A program made the translations under genes and the position numbers. The notes under the pieces were generated by a model. It did no database searches and was not told the DNA's origin. It was given only the letters and a program-made list of their open reading frames with translations. A stretch of 64,000 bases of DNA from Mycteria americana (taxonomy: Eukaryota > Chordata > Aves > Ciconiiformes > Ciconiidae), in NCBI RefSeq assembly GCF_035582795.1, contig NC_134373.1, forward strand, positions 25,762,501-25,826,500, in the 5' to 3' direction. Position 1 is the stretch's first letter. Each line of letters begins with the position of its first letter. Positions 1 through 15,400 of this stretch are shown here, in pieces.

Positions 1-349
1 TTTAGGGACTTTACCTTATGCACACCAAGATTCCACCCGCATAACACCACCACTACCTTAGGTAAATCATTACTGAAGTCAGTAATAAGGCCAGTGACCA
101 TGTGTTCTAATGGGTTAAGGCACAAGATCTTCCCATTCAGCTGAGAGATAGAAGGGAATCTTTTGTTTGGAAACAAGTGACCTATGCTGGCAAAGCACAT
201 GGACAGGCTTAGAGAGACAGACAGGGTTGCACTAAGGCCCAGCTGCCTCTCCTGCCTTAGCAGTAGGGACTGGAGAGCACAAAGGAGGAATGAGTCCTCC
301 ATTCTACCACCCATGAAAGCAATAGGGGGCCACTCCCTCCATTTGTCAC

Positions 350-450
350 CTGTTGTACTCCAGCTGCTCCAAGGAGAAGATGTGTTTGTTGAAATATTCC
401 TGGAGTTTCTCATTGGCATAGTTAATGTTAAACTGCTCAAAACGATTCAC
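350..450 (-). CDS. Myosin-X-like exon 13 (relay helix start, residues 443-475)
   Basis: Acceptor GTCTTACAG, donor GTGACA, phase 0 in and phase 2 out. It encodes [20 protein letters not shown] followed by [13 protein letters not shown], the highly conserved block after switch II. This is the last exon in the window. Positions 1-349 are the beginning of intron 13, and no further exon is visible there. Confidence 0.96.
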
Positions 451-3400
451 CTGTAAGACAAAACAAAGGTTATAAAATTTAACATTCTTGTCCCTGGGCT
501 CTAGAAGAATCTGTAACAGCGATGTGAAGGATGCCAGGCCTGGAATAAAGCCAGAAAGCATAGAGGCAAGGGGTGTCAGATGGACATGAGGACAGTATGG
601 GGAGGTCCACTAGGACAACAGCTTTTGTAGCTCATGCAAGGTTAATTCAGTAGACCTAAATGGTAGTAAAGGATGCTAAAGACAATCAAATTTCTCTTCT
701 TCTTAGGACGAAAGAAATAGAATTCCCTAAGTGTTAGGTCACTGGGTTTTCTCTTCTGTGAAATATCTGAACAGTCACTATACAGCTGCTCAACATACAT
801 CCCTCATCAGTTGCAATCAGAAGCATTACACAAAGGATTCTCAACACAAGACAAAACAGATGTAAACAAACAACGTGCATGTAGGAGTTGGACATTTAAT
901 TTGTCAATTTAACAAGTCAAAAATTCAATATAACCTATCACAGCACATCTGCTTAGGGTCTGTGTCACAAACCAGACCTTGAACATCAGCCTACATTAAT
1001 ACAGGTGGCAGAAATGGGCAGCTAAATATATCTTGCTGCTCCCAGAGGGAAGTGGCAGTGGAGAAATCCCAGAATGCCCTATGCTAACGTAAATGGGATA
1101 CAAACCTACCAAAATTCCTTCCTATATGCACTGACATCTCCAAAACCAACCCACCCTGCAAAAGACAAAATCCTGACCTGAAAGTTCTCGAAGCCAAAGA
1201 TATCCAGGATGCCTACAGACTTAAAGTTTTCCTTGCCTTTGATCTTCGTATTAATCTTGCTAATGAGCCATGAAAAACACTGGGAATACAGCGCCATAGA
1301 GAGAGAGTCCCTGGAGTCAGCGGCCTGTAAATGAAGAGAGCAAAAATGAGTCACAAAGAGAAGAGAAGACATAAGGAGCACCACGAATCTCTATGGGACT
1401 TCAGGTTCCTCCGCTCCTCTTTAGATGTCTCAGCCTCTGTACTGGTTGTGCACGGTGCGGTATTTATATGTACAGTCAACAAGTTTGCAAATAGCCCAGC
1501 CACACACAGATGTACCATGTATGACCTTTGGGTAACTGAACTTCAGAGGCTGAAGGAAGTAGCTAAATCACTGCCATCTTTTGGAACAAGTGCTGGGGTG
1601 GCAAAATACCTCATGACTAAGCCCACAGCAGTCATTTGCATCACCTGAGCCAACATCTGCAGTGACAGGCAAGGTATCTTGGTTCAGTACTCCTAGTAGA
1701 GCTGTCAAATGGGTGTCTGCTCAATTTTTCAAAAACTGGTAGGGCAGGATTTATTAGAGTATTCTGTCACCAAGTTAGCCTCAAAAATCCCCTCTCCAAA
1801 ACTCTCCTGCAAACAGCATTATCTTACTGGAAGCCAGAGTAGGCCAGCGAACAGCCAGGACACATGCCCCAAAAGAGCATGGGTTGAGAGACCTTTCTAG
1901 AGCTGACCCAACATCCCATGCAGTGATCATAACCAAGTGTCAGAGGTGGAAAAAATAACTTAAATTGCAATCACTAACAAACAGTAGATAATTGGGTGCA
2001 TGTAAGTGTGTGGATCAATGGCTGAAATTGAACTTTTGAAATCTCAAGCAAAAGCTTGCTACTTGATAGCTCTAACAGGAATGGGCTGGTTGTAAGTTTT
2101 CATAACACTTAGACTAACAAAAGTGGCGTGCCCCAAATTCTCCAGTTAACAAAGCGACATGAGACAGAACCACAAATTAAGAGGCTGACCGCATGCTGTT
2201 CTTCTGCACATACACTATTTAGGCTGGGAAACCAGGGCTTAAGGTTCTGGAAAGAAAAGGAGACCAAAAATAAGGGTTCCCATAAAGAAGACATGATCCC
2301 AGAGAGTAGAACAAGGGGCCAGAAAAGAAGACGGCAAAGATCTTGGCTGGAAGAAAGATGCTGGAAGTGGGGAAAGATCCTGGAGATCAGAGACATGTGG
2401 AGACAAATGTCAGGGTATGCCCAAGGACCTTGGCTGGTAGTTCCTGAGGCTGGTAACTGCAAGGAGCTACACAACATGAACCAACAAAACTTTCTGCCCG
2501 ACCCTCCTGAACAAGCAGGAATCTCCCTACTGGGCAAAGAGTTTGACACCTAATGAACGTAATGCTGAGGGGTGAGTGAGCAAGTATGTGAAATAATCAA
2601 GTAGGGTAAAAACTATAATCTTGTCATTTCATAAATGAACCGCAGTATCTAGATCAATTACGGGTTGTTTACTCTGTCTTGCCTGTGACACCAGGCTAAT
2701 TCCTTCAGTAGGCCTGACCAGCAATGACAGAGATCATCTAAACGCACTCTCGACCTCTTCAGTTTTGCAAGCCTGAATAACCTGACCTCTCCTGTCCTGC
2801 TTTTCTAATGGCACAGGTCAACTGCCTCCAAATCCTCCCAGCCCCTCTCAGCAAGCTCCTGAGGCCCAGCCTGCAAGATCCTCCTTTTCACCCAATCTCA
2901 TGGTTTTTCTTCTCCTTTTTCTTCCTGGGTAGTATCTCCTCTCCAGCAGCCCAAGGCCTAGAGCACACAGCAACCTCCCTTCTCCACTGAAGAGAACATT
3001 TCAAAGCATGGGCACACACTCCTTTTCTGGGTATTTCTTCTCTCCATCACATGGTCTGTCTTATTAGTTGGGACTGAGAATGCCCTCAAGGCCATTCCTC
3101 TGTAGTCTCTCTGGCTACACAGTAAGGTGGACTTATTTTCCAGGAACAGGACCTCCCCATCCAGCTGTAAGCAAAGCCGCTTTCCCCACAATATGGCTCA
3201 AATGAGATTCTCAAAGGCTCCTTTCATCCTCCCAGCTTTGCCCGCCTTCAGGCCAGTTCATCCATTCAGCCCACTGAAATGTCAAAGCTCAGACGGGCAA
3301 CAAGCCCGTTACACAATGAGAAATCCCTGGCAGCTCTATCAATGCATTCCTGCAACAACACGTGGGAATAGGTGGGCACAGTACAGGAGGGCTTCAGCGG

Positions 3401-6400
3401 GAACAGTCTTTACAGGTTCACCTGTGCAACAGGTTCACCTAGTGAAGATGGCTAAGTGGTAGCATCCCCTTGCTATAACAATTTTTTTGCAGTCTTAGTA
3501 ATTCACTGGGCTGCAAGCAGTAAGCATAGGGTCCAACATGCACAAATGTCAGGAATAGCTATACTATCAGGGAAAGCTCCATTTAGGGAGACTCTTGTAA
3601 ATCCTACAACTGCGCACTGTTGCTCTGGACTGCATGGAGTGTCTCTGGCGTTGTTATCCATCCTTGTGCACTGATATAGAAAGATGTGGCTTATTTAGGA
3701 CAGACAGCTGAGAAGAGGAACTGTGGTACTGAATACTGAGGATAGCTACTACAGACTACAGGCTGAAAAATAATTGTCACACAATTTTATTGCAAAGAAA
3801 GGTCATAGACTATGAAAAAAATATACCATTTCTTAAAGGCAAAGCTTAGTTTGTGATATATTAGCAGGTGTGTTCGCAGCAAGAAAAGAAGCAACTACTC
3901 TGCTGACATGAGCACTGCTGAGGCTTCAGCTTGAATACAGTGTCCAGTTATAGGCACTCCACTTCTTGAAAGATGTGGGAAAACAGACACAGAAGAAGAG
4001 GTTTAGAAAATTACTCATAAGGAAACATTGAAGGAACTGGATTGTTTAGCTTAGAAAAGAGAACACCACGTGAAAAACTTGACAGAAGCGGAAGCTTATA
4101 AGGTGGACAGCTGGGATGTCAAAGGTAATCTAAATATGAGGAAAATCTTTTCAGCTCCAGACTCCACTGCAGCTAGAACAGGATACTTAAAGAGGCTGTG
4201 AAATTCCTTCCATGGGAAATCTGAAGGAAAGTTAGACAGACATCCGTCAGAGACAGCCCAGTAACTCTGGTTTCTCTGCCAGTGTAGGAGTTGGATTGAT
4301 AACCCTCTGCAGTCTGTGCCAGCACAAGATTTCCATTACAGATATTCATTTTGCTATAACACGATGCTTATTCCATCCTAGTAATATTATTCCTTGTTTC
4401 CAAGTGTCTTGCATTTTACTAATGACAGAAGATTTTCTACAGTTATCCGTGCATGCATGGACCTAAAACACCAAGAGTGCCCTCAAGTGATCAGCAACAC
4501 AAGTTAAAGTTAGTAGGCACAACACTGTAATGAACCACAGAGAAACATAATAGATAAGCAGGACTGGCTCCAGCATGCAGTAGAGGTTCAGAAGATGAGA
4601 ACTACATGTCAGTTTATTTGGTCCTCCTTTGCTGTTGTATGGATACACAAAGAAGCTACTGTGGGGTAACAACCTACCATCTGCCAGATGTTTCGCGGTA
4701 ACTGTGTGCAAGCTATTATAAATGCAGCGCAACCTGGGAGTTCTGCAAGGTAAAAGCATGCACACATGCAATTACCACAAAGCATCTGATGTACCTTCTG
4801 CATGACACGAGCATGACCAATTCCTGGTGATTTAAAACCAGTATTGTGCATTGCCGTTTGCAAGTGAACTCCCCTATAAAGCCTAAAAAGCAGTCAACAT
4901 TGGGACCTGAACTGCCAATAAGGGCAAAAATACTTGAGGACACAGCTGAGCACCTAGGGGGTGTAAGAGGAAACCCTAAGCTTGAATGGATGATACAAGA
5001 GGGATACAGAGAGCCTGGAAATGCAGAAGTGGCAGAAGCAGTAGCATACACTAGGACACTTACCTGCTCTACAGTGAGAGGGGAGCTGATCTCTTCCCCA
5101 CGCAGAATCATGGACCTCTGCGTCAGTACTTCGGAAAGCTGGAATGCGTCTAAGCCCAGGAGGTCACTGGCAATGTTCAGCACTAATAACAAAGGAGGAC
5201 ACACTTTTTTCTTCTGCATGGATCCCCATCACTCATGGGGGATCCATATTCTGCAGCTCAGTGAGGAAATCCCAGGGACTCCTACAAGGCAAGTGACTAA
5301 GCCCCAGCACAAAACACACTCCCCTTTTCTTAATTCTTTTTGGCATGCCCAAAGCTGTAAGCTCACATATCCAGTCTAAGGCAGGGTCAGCAGCCATTAT
5401 GGGCCACAGTCAGACACTCACACAAGTCAGCCTTTCTGCTGACAACAGGAGGAGCAAAGCACTGTGTAAAGCTCAGCACCAGCAAAATATTTATTGAATG
5501 AGAAGATATGTTTTCCTAAAGGCACAATAGTGCAGTCTGAGTGTGGGATTGCTAAACTTGGATGTCAAGAAGAGAGGCAATTAACTTAAGACTTGAAACA
5601 CTTGTAATATATATTTATTGCTTCTGTCTGTTTAGGGAGTCACTTTACCAGACCAGCTCAGATTGGATAACTGTAACAGAGTGCACACTAGCAGATGCTT
5701 CATAGGAAGATGTGGGAAAGTCTGTAAGAGACTACTTTTATCTCAAACTCCTCCCTGTTCCTACTTCTTCCTGCTCCTTCAACACAAAAGAGAAGCTGTG
5801 AGACTGTGGACTCAGTCTGAGAGTATCCAGGAGAACAAGCAGATCACAGGGCCACAGCCCAACTAAATCATACCGGTGCTCTGGAGCCATGCATCCTGTG
5901 GCAATGCTTTTGCAGGGTTAAACTGCAGGGAATCTGCTGGCAAAGGCACTGCAGACCAGCATGGCAGGGGAAGAAACAATGGAGTGAGCTTTGTTGGGGG
6001 CCTTATGGGGCTTTGTATGGTCTACCAAGTCACTAGGGTCCCACTTACCTGCTTTCGTTGTAACCTGGGCCCCGCCAGCTGTCATGAATTCAATGTTTCC
6101 CAGATGAAGTGTGCCAGAAAGAAGTTTGAAAATGTCTCTGATTTCTTCAGTGCTGAAGTCCACCACCTTCATGGCAGTCTGTGCAAAACCATACAGCTAA
6201 TGTTGGCTGTGTGTACAGCCACAGTACAATGCAACCGCCGCATTCATGCCCAGCCCATGTAAGATGTAAAACTCAGAATTATAGTCATCATGAATCAAAG
6301 TGAAACTGGGCATGGCACAGCCCCTCTCTCTCAGCTATACATCTGTCAGCGATCTTCACTTTCTCCCATTCTCTCCTTCATTTACCCTATCCCCATCTAA

Positions 6401-9400
6401 GGCAGGTGGGCATTTGCCCTGTCCTTAAGTTGGACTTTGCTGTTGCCGTTGCCTGTCTGCCACAAGAAGAATGTGTTTGTCTGTGCCTGTGTAAGGAAAT
6501 CCTTCCCTGAACACTGGCAGTACAGGTTACAGATGTCACTGGACTGCTTCCACATTCTGCCTTATTGTGTTCCCTGAAGGACAGATCTATATAATTTACT
6601 TAATTTACTCTGATCCATATAACCCCCTTAATTTAGTCTAGCTTAAAGACATAAAGATTTATGCAGCAATGTTTAAATCCAGGCTTCCGACATTAACTCC
6701 TAGAAGGTTAGAAACAGGTTACCAAATAATGAGGAAGTATGGCACATTCCCTCTGTCTTAGTGCATGCATGTGAGCCAGGGTTCTTGTGGCATAAATTGA
6801 CTTTGAGAGGTAGGACCTAGTTTTCACGCATTTGCCCTGTCAGTGGGGCACTCCAGGGTTCTAGTTCCCTTCTTTCCTCCAGGCCTCTCCTCAGCTGAAG
6901 TATAAACGCCATGTTGCCATTGAAACCTCTGCTGTACAGGAGACATTTCCTTCCCTTAAATCACACCTAAGCAGGAGCTATTGAAATCCTAAGCTGACTC
7001 CTCTCACCTTGCCTATCTGGTTTTACTTACATTATTAAAGCCCTCAGGATTATAACCACTTATCAAACAAAACATGAATTGCATATTCATCCTGCTAAAC
7101 CCATAACCTCTGGTAAAGTTACAGATGTCTATTGAAATCTGTGTGGTGTTTCAGAATATGCCATTTGCACAAGTGAGATACAACTTTACCAGAACATTTC
7201 TGGAGAACACTACCCTTAGACCAAACTGTTCCCCTTCTAATGGTCAGTGTGAGGTTTCCGGCATCAGGCCATCTAGAGGGCTCCCAGGAACCATTATGGG
7301 GTGGGGGATGGGGTTCATGCTCCCCAAAGTCTCCATCATTCTAAATTATTATTCATCCTTGACTGTTTCCCAAATTCCCCCATTTCTGTACACTGAAAAC
7401 ACTCTTCGAGCCTTTTTTTTCACCATAAACAGGTAGAGCTGAGTTTCAGACTCATTGAACACCAAATTTTGGCTTAGGGCAAATAAATTCTGCCTGTGAG
7501 ATCTAGACTCTACAGCATGTTTAGCCCATGAGATTGTGCCCAGTTCAGGAGGAGTTAGGACAGGACTCACCATGACCTTATGGAACATCTCTACGTCATT
7601 CAGGTTCTCATCAGTCACACAACCAGACTGGTTCAAGTAGCGGTAAGTCTCTGGCTCAGAGAGGGAGAGGCTCTCTGCACCAGAGGAAAAAGAGGCAGAG
7701 AGGAGAAATACAACAATTTATTTAGCAATCAGCCTGTTCATTCTTAGTCCCCCAAAACAGTGTGTATGTTTACCATAAGGAGAGTTCATCTGAACAGATT
7801 CCATATCCCTCAAAAGCCACACCCAGACAGTGAATGCACTGGGGAAGGGGAAGAGGAGAGTGTGCGGTAACAAAGCTTGCAGGTGGTATGCAAAATGATT
7901 TAGAACAGTCAAATCCCAAGCTGCAGAGTCACAGAAGAATATTTCAATACTGAATTGACTCAGGGAAAAAAAAAAAAGATGAAATTCAATCTCATAAAGT
8001 GTAGAGAAAAATAGTCTTAACTATACACATACAGTAATGACCTCTAAATTAGGTATCGCCACTTGAGACAGAGTTTAGAGTCACAGTAAGATTTCTGAAG
8101 ACATCATCTCTGCTGAGTAGTAGTCAAAAGCTGAACACAGTTCAGTTCTTCAGTTTTAGAAGGAACACAGAACTAAACATAAAACCAGAATTAGGTCTCT
8201 GTACATATCTGTAGCACAACCACATCTTAAATACTATCTGCAGGTTTGATCCCCCATTTCAAAAAGGATAGAGGAGAACTAAAAGATCTATAGAGAAAGG
8301 AGACAAGGATGATCAAGAGACAGAAACACATTACAGATGGGGGAAATGAAGCAGCCTGGGACACCAGCTTGGAAAGGGAGATGGGGAAGAATAGCAGAGA
8401 TCTGCTGAAGACAATAATCTGTTTTGTATGCTTTCCCTAAGTACTGCTTTCCCTAAGTACTTGCTGATAACCATGGTCCCCACTATTTCCCTTTGCTTTA
8501 AATGATCTCTGAATTGACCCACATGGACATCCTGCATGAACTCCCTAGAACTGAAGCCCTACTTCTTTCCTCTCTGTGTCAGGCCCAGTGCTTCCATCTG
8601 ATTATTCTAACACACACAGAACAAAGGCATAAAGAAATTCCCCAGTCCCTCAAAACCAGAGTGCAACTGTAACGTGTTCCTGCCCGCCTATCTGACCTCT
8701 TCAGCAAGAAGGCAGGTACACACAAATGTTAAGTGCGTGCTGCACTACAAAGAGGATTCTTCCACAGCCTGCAGCTGCCACTTTCTCTGCATGCCCTATT
8801 CCAGACCCACCTCTCCCTTCCCCATATACAGAGCTATAAACCCTTTGTTCAGATACTAGACATGTTTTGACTCTAGTCCTGCCACTACATCGCTGGTCTT
8901 TCTAATTTTTACCTCTCCTATTACCTATATTGAAAGTTTGTTGTAAAAGTATGTCTGTCAGTCCAACCTCTGAACTCCTTGAACAGCTCCCATCAGCATC
9001 TGAATCAAGACTCTTTACCCTTCCTTTGCCTCTAGCCAGTTTCATTACCTCATCTTTCTATACCTGCTCTTCACTTTGGACAGACTTTTCCTTCCAGCTC
9101 AGAATGCCTGAAGTGTCTTTTCTCATACAGCATTTCTGTCATCCTCAGCCTCCTTCTCTCAACTCCCCTTTCTGTTTCCCATGAAATGGGAAACATATGG
9201 CCTTCAATAAAAAGTTATATATCAAGTACCTGAAATATCCATGCTCTAGTTGACTTACACCTGCTTCACATGCTGGACTGGAAAGAGGACAGAGCCATAT
9301 CCCAGAAAATGAAATTACCTTTCTGCTCCCCGCTCACACCAGCCAGCAGAGCATAAAAGATGTGGTAATTCCTCTCTCCGGGGTTCTGGTGTACCACTCT

Positions 9401-12400
9401 GTTCTGAAACAAAGAATACAGGAGCAGCCAGTAGAAAGAGATCGCACTTTTGGTTGCAAAGACAAAGGGAAGACCAGGATACAGGTAAATCTCCAGGGGC
9501 AATGCATAAGAGGGGCTTCTTCCAGTTTAGTGATGGTGTTGTCTAAGCTCTACATCAGGATCTTGTCATGTGTGGCTGTGCACCTGAGCACGTACAGACT
9601 TCTCTGAACTCACTTAGAGAGTGTGTGCATGGACAAACTGAACCTTGTCAGTTCTGACCCTGCTCCTCAATGAGTTCCTGAGTCCAAAGTAAACTACATC
9701 AGAGCAGAGATGTCTGCATTTGGACTTGGACCCCCATATTCCTCTCTACGGAATTGAGTTTCCAGGTACTTGTTCTCTCTCCCTTTCCCTTTGGTAAACA
9801 GCTTTTTCTTGGAGTCTCTCTGGAATGCACAGTGTTTATCAAAGACAGGAGAACAGGCTCTGATAGATATAGAACAAACATTGTTCCTCCACCATCCTCA
9901 TCCTCAGTTGGGACAGCTGCAGTAGTAACACCTAAAGAGCTAATGCCTATGTGCTGTGACGGAGGCAGCATCATCCAGTAGAAGAACTGGCACTGCCCCA
10001 CCGTACTATGAGGGGAGGGCTCACCCAGCAGTCAGTAGAGGCGATACCTACCTTTTCCAGTAAATCTGAACAGCATGTTAAGGAGAAAACATTCAAATGA
10101 CATATGAACAGATCTCCTGATGACTGGCAAAGAACCTTCTAGACACACTGGGATGACCCCTGTAAGAGGCAACATATCATTAAATAACTGATGCTTTGGA
10201 AAGTGGACAAAGAGTGGTCTCAAACATCATCTTGGATCCTCCTCTCTACTGCTTGTCCAAGGAGGTATTATTATGTGCCAGAGATATTTAAAAGGGCAGG
10301 GTCAGATAGAGCATAGGGCCTGCACAATGGTGAGGTAACCTAACAAAGGATGAGCCACATTAGGGACACCTGGAAAGATTAGAGAGGCCACTCTAATCTG
10401 AAAGTCTGTATTGCATACAGCAAGTCTTGCATCAGTTCTCATTGCTTCTGCAAGAGACCGCTATCTTTAATCTACCGACAGCACAAAGAGCAGAGACTAA
10501 ACAATCCAAGCCTGTTATTTACAACAGTAGTAAATTCATCTGGCTGCTACTGCAGTGGAAATTGGTGTGGTTTGCAGTCATCAGCAGCTTTGAACATGAA
10601 CATCAGGAAATGTAGCCAGGACAGCTTTAGCTGCCTCACGTAGACAAAAGATATGTCCAAGCCTTTGGGAGAGGGGTACATGGGCATACAGGGAAGAAAG
10701 TGGTCATGGCACAACATAATTTGACTATATCCAGTCTTCCCTGTCCTTGTTGTCACTGGAACAGGCTGCCCAGGGAGGCAGTCACAGCAGCAAGCTTGTT
10801 AGAGTTCAAGGAGTGTCTGGACAACACTCTTAGTCATATGATTTAGTTTTCGGTAGTCCTGCGAGGAGCAGGGAGCTGGACTCGATGATCCTTGTGGGTC
10901 CCTTACAACTTGAGATATTCTATGATTAGGGTTCCAACGTCCACTGGAGATGGGCAGCCCAAAACAGGGAGTCATAATTGGCCCTCTCAATTCCTGTTCT
11001 CCTCTGCATCCAAACATTGTGCAGAATATATTGATTCTTAGCTTGGTCTCACTTTTCTAAATCATGAATTCATTGGCAGAGCTAACATAAGGGAACAATC
11101 TTCTGGGAAAACAGGATGCAATCAAGGTCTTTCTAGGCAGCAAATTCTAGGGATTTAAGTATCGAGTGTTGTGATTGCCAAAGTGAAAAGTCAAACTATG
11201 TCCCTACCTAATGTAGTACCTAGACAAAAGGTTTCCAGAGCTAGGTGCTGCAGAGCCACAAGACAAACATTTCTTCCCTCTTTAAGTTGCAAATTTGCCC
11301 ACAGTTATGAACTGGCTTTGAGAAACTGTATGAGGGATTTCCTGACCCACTCTGAGCTCCTCCTTATCTTCACTCATTCCATCCATTTCTGGTCCACTGA
11401 AGCAAAGGATACAATCAGTTACTCGGCCTCCCTGAATGTGTCCATGTTGAGAGAAGTGCAGCTGGATGAACTTGCCAAAGCGGCTGGAGTTGTTGTTATA
11501 AACTGTCTTGGCGTTTCCAAAGGCCTCCAGAATGGGGCTGCAGAAACAAGGCAATGAAGATATGACTGGTGATGGGATACCATTAAAACAAAGTGTGTGC
11601 CCAGCCTTTTGCCATTTGCACAGCGTGCACTGCCATGTGAGATTGATTTGTTACAGCATCAGACTGGACAAGCAGGAAGAGCTCAAGGGCAAGGAAGGAT
11701 GGCAAGAGCAATTTAACACACTGCTAGATAAATCTTAAACCTTTGGGACTGGAGTCAATTAAATCCATCCCCAATCAGTATGGGCAGCTGGCGTTCACGC
11801 TGTTGAGGGCATTCCCCACCAATGTGGCTTCAGGAAATGAAAGGTGGCAAGACCCAAACAGGTTGTATGCTTAACACAGCAGCATCCCATGAAATGGGTT
11901 TGTATTTTTTTCAGGATTTTCAGAAGCATCAGAGGGCAAACACTCTGTAGCTTTAAACCACATACTTCGTTGTTTCTGTTTCTGCCTTTGAAAGAGAAGA
12001 CAGTATAAGCCATCTCTTAAAATTATAGGTAAACATTTTCAAACTATCAGACAAACATGGTACTAAACTGATTTTTTTGGTACTGAAATTTGATATGGGA
12101 ACACACAAACCCTTGTTGTTACTTAAATCTTGCTTAGGTTGATACAAGACATATCCCCAAGCAGAGGGGATATACACACATTATAGATTCGAAAACTTCA
12201 TTCTAAGAGAGCCACATCATCCACTTCAGGAAAAAAAATGTTGGGGGGGGGGGGGGAATCTATCACCAAACTTCAGACGGGTGATGAAGAATTTTGTCTC
12301 CTGGTCACCTTCCTGTCTTCACAAGGTTCATACAACATGGAAAATAGTGAGTTAAAATGCAGCTTGGTTCTTGCTCCGCAGAACAGTACAAGGGAAAAGC

Positions 12401-15400
12401 CTAAACCATTCAAACTGATGTGCTGAATCCAGGATTAAAACATTCATTTTTGCAATTTAGCCAATTCTAAAATAATCTGAAGGCCTGACAAGCTAGGGGT
12501 CATGGAAATGCTACGAGAACAGCCTGTAGGCTATCATGTTTAATTCTAAAACGTACATAGTTTTTAACAAAAGTTATTGCAGTTATTACCCTGAGAAATA
12601 CTGGCTTTTTAAACATCTCCATCGATCTACTGTGCGGTTCCACTTGAGACAGGGGCAGATACAGGATTATTCACAAGTTAATAACTATAACACAACAAAT
12701 AATCACAACTACAGATACCACTGGAGTTTGCTGAAAGCTTCAGGCCTTGCAAGTGTTAGCTAACTGAGAGCTGTGGTTGTGGGAAAGGCTCAACAACATT
12801 CAGGAAACTTCAGGGAGTATCTTCCTAACTTACCTCTTGAAAATATCACTTCAAACAAACAAAAGCATAGCAATGAAATTGCTCTGTTATAATACATTAC
12901 AACCATAGACAACCCAGTCACAGAAATCTGTGTGCACAGATCAGGAGGTAAGTTCCTTGCCCTGGAGAATTTGAACTCCAACACCCACGCCTCTGAAACA
13001 AGTATGTAAATAAGGACATTGCACAGGAATATCCCACTGAGCACACCAACGCCATGAATCAACAAAAATTAATGGGGACAACCAGAAAAAGGGAGGACAG
13101 GGTTATGTTATATGACGACCACAGTTGCAGTGAGAGTGCAGTAACCAGCCATCCAATCTTTATGGCTCTAAATCATGTTAAATTAGATAAACAAAGCACA
13201 AGGAAGTATCTTTATAGTTTAGTTTGGCAACGGGCTCACGCACATGAGGGCCGAAGTCTTTCAGGGATGGGGGAGGAAATAGGCACGTGGGTGTCTGACG
13301 CTGGCGGCAGCTGCAAGGCAGAGGGGTGGGTGAGCTGATACAGCCAGGAACGAGGGCAGGTGCCTGGGCCAAGCAAACTGCCGGCGCCAGCAGGCACATC
13401 ACAACGTGGCATTTAATGCAGCAGCGAACTGTGCGAGGCGGAACGGCTCATCAGGAAGGTGATGCGGGCTGCTCAGCTGGATGTGGGCAGGGTGTGTTGC
13501 AGGAGTCAAAATGTGGGAATCAGTTTCAGAAGGGCAGTAGAAAGTGAAGCCTGGATTTTAGAAATATTGCAACATATGCAGCTCCAGGATTCAGACACAT
13601 AGCTGAAGACAAAAAAGAGGATTCAAAGATTAGAGGGATGAATAACAGGAGAGGTGGTTATGCTGTCAGCAGTGTCACCCAACATGGAGAAGGGAGCTTC
13701 AGAGTGAAGCAAGCAAGAAAAAAAGCTGAGAAGAAAGTTAGCAGAATTTTTAATGGACTGATGGATATTTTCAAGAAGGAAAACAGACCAAATGAACAGT
13801 GCCAAGGGAGTTTTCAGAGCTTGACTTCTGAGAAATACACCAAGCATGAACGTTACAACACACAAGCAAATGATAGAAAGGTGACGTAACACTTTGTTTA
13901 TAATGCTGTCTGAAGTGGAGAAAGAATCCAGCATTGTTCCTGGGTATGTGCTGGGGTGCAAGGATGAGAATCTGCCATAAGCTAACCCAAGGGGGGCCAC
14001 TGGCAGAGCAAGTGAAGCTGAACTGCAAACATGAGGTAGACTGGTTAGGAGTGGCAGCAGCTTCTGGCTCTGGGCCAGGCCTTCAGCTTCTCTTCTTCAG
14101 GGAAAAGGTGACGAATCAAATTCTTTTGCACTCACATCGCAATAGCTCACGTAGCACTAGAGATGTACACAAAATGAGTCACGAGCTCTTACTCCACTTC
14201 ACCTCACAGCTGTGGGATCTTGCAGACTCAGGAATCACCTACCTACCATCGTAAGCTTTCTGGATCACAGCCAAGTTACCACTTAACTGCTAAGCGGGCT
14301 TGAGCCTTCTAAGCCACTGGCCTTAAAACAGATTTTGCAGATCTTGAGTCGTGACTGTATTGCACTTAAGAGCTTTCTCCAATTTGCCAATGTCCCTGGT
14401 AAAATCTGCACACCTGCAAAGGATAAATCATCCAACAACGGTCTCTCGAGCACCACGTCCAAAGGCACCAACTCTTCTGCTCAATGCTGCTCTGCTTATA
14501 AGGGTCCTAAAAACTGCAATGCTCTTGCAGCTTCCACGTTAGACGCTGCATGTCTGCTTAGGCCATTTTCACCACAGGTACTAGTAACTTTTTTGCATCA
14601 CTGTCTTCCAGGAAACATTCCTTCTCTCTACTCTCTGGGCCCTGAAATATGCCACTTGCATGACAGTCACTTTTACACAGATGGTTCAAAGGATTCCAGC
14701 GTATTACACAACTAGATCCTGTTGCACACATCCGATTTATTCTTCTGGAGGTTTCTGCAACTATCACAGGCTCAAACTGGGACCAGCCTGCAGCCTCGCC
14801 CTTGACAGTACCGAACTGCAAGACCCCCAGCATGGTCCTCCAGGCAGCCTTGCATTGGGAAATTTTTGTTTTATTTACGTTATTGCTAATTAAGAGAAAC
14901 TTCTGATCGTGGATTCAGGTGTTAAGAAAACAGACACTTAAGTAAACATCTTTCCTCCCTCTTCCCAAAAGGCTTACCTGATATCAAACACCTATCGCTC
15001 CCTTTCTTAGCCTCAGCTTCCGTTTTTACCTCAGGTTACAACCAGTCCCTCGCAACTCCCCCCGCAAGGCAGCGGGCAGCGCAGGAGGCTGGGGTCCCAC
15101 ACATAACCGTTTCTTTCTGTCGCTTTTTGTGTCCTCGTTTTCTCTGCTGCTCTTTGCCTCTTAGTGGTTTTCCTCAGCTGCACTTTGGTTCTTCAAGTTT
15201 TCCGGATGCTTTTCCACCCTGTTCTAGCATGGGTCACTCACAGGCCATGGTCCTGGCATGTCCCTGTCCTGGGGTGGGCCTTGGTCCCTCAGAAGCATCC
15301 CCGCCCTGGCATTGGTCACGGTCCCTCAGGGGTGTCAGGACCTCCTTTGGCATGAAGGATCCCCCACAGAGTGCATCTCCATCCCCTCATGGCTGCCAGT

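Noticed and set aside
11413..11425. Donor GTAACT directly after GGCCGA as the end of exon 6
   Set aside because: It would lose the VTD residues and would not be in phase with the 14-nt exon 7.
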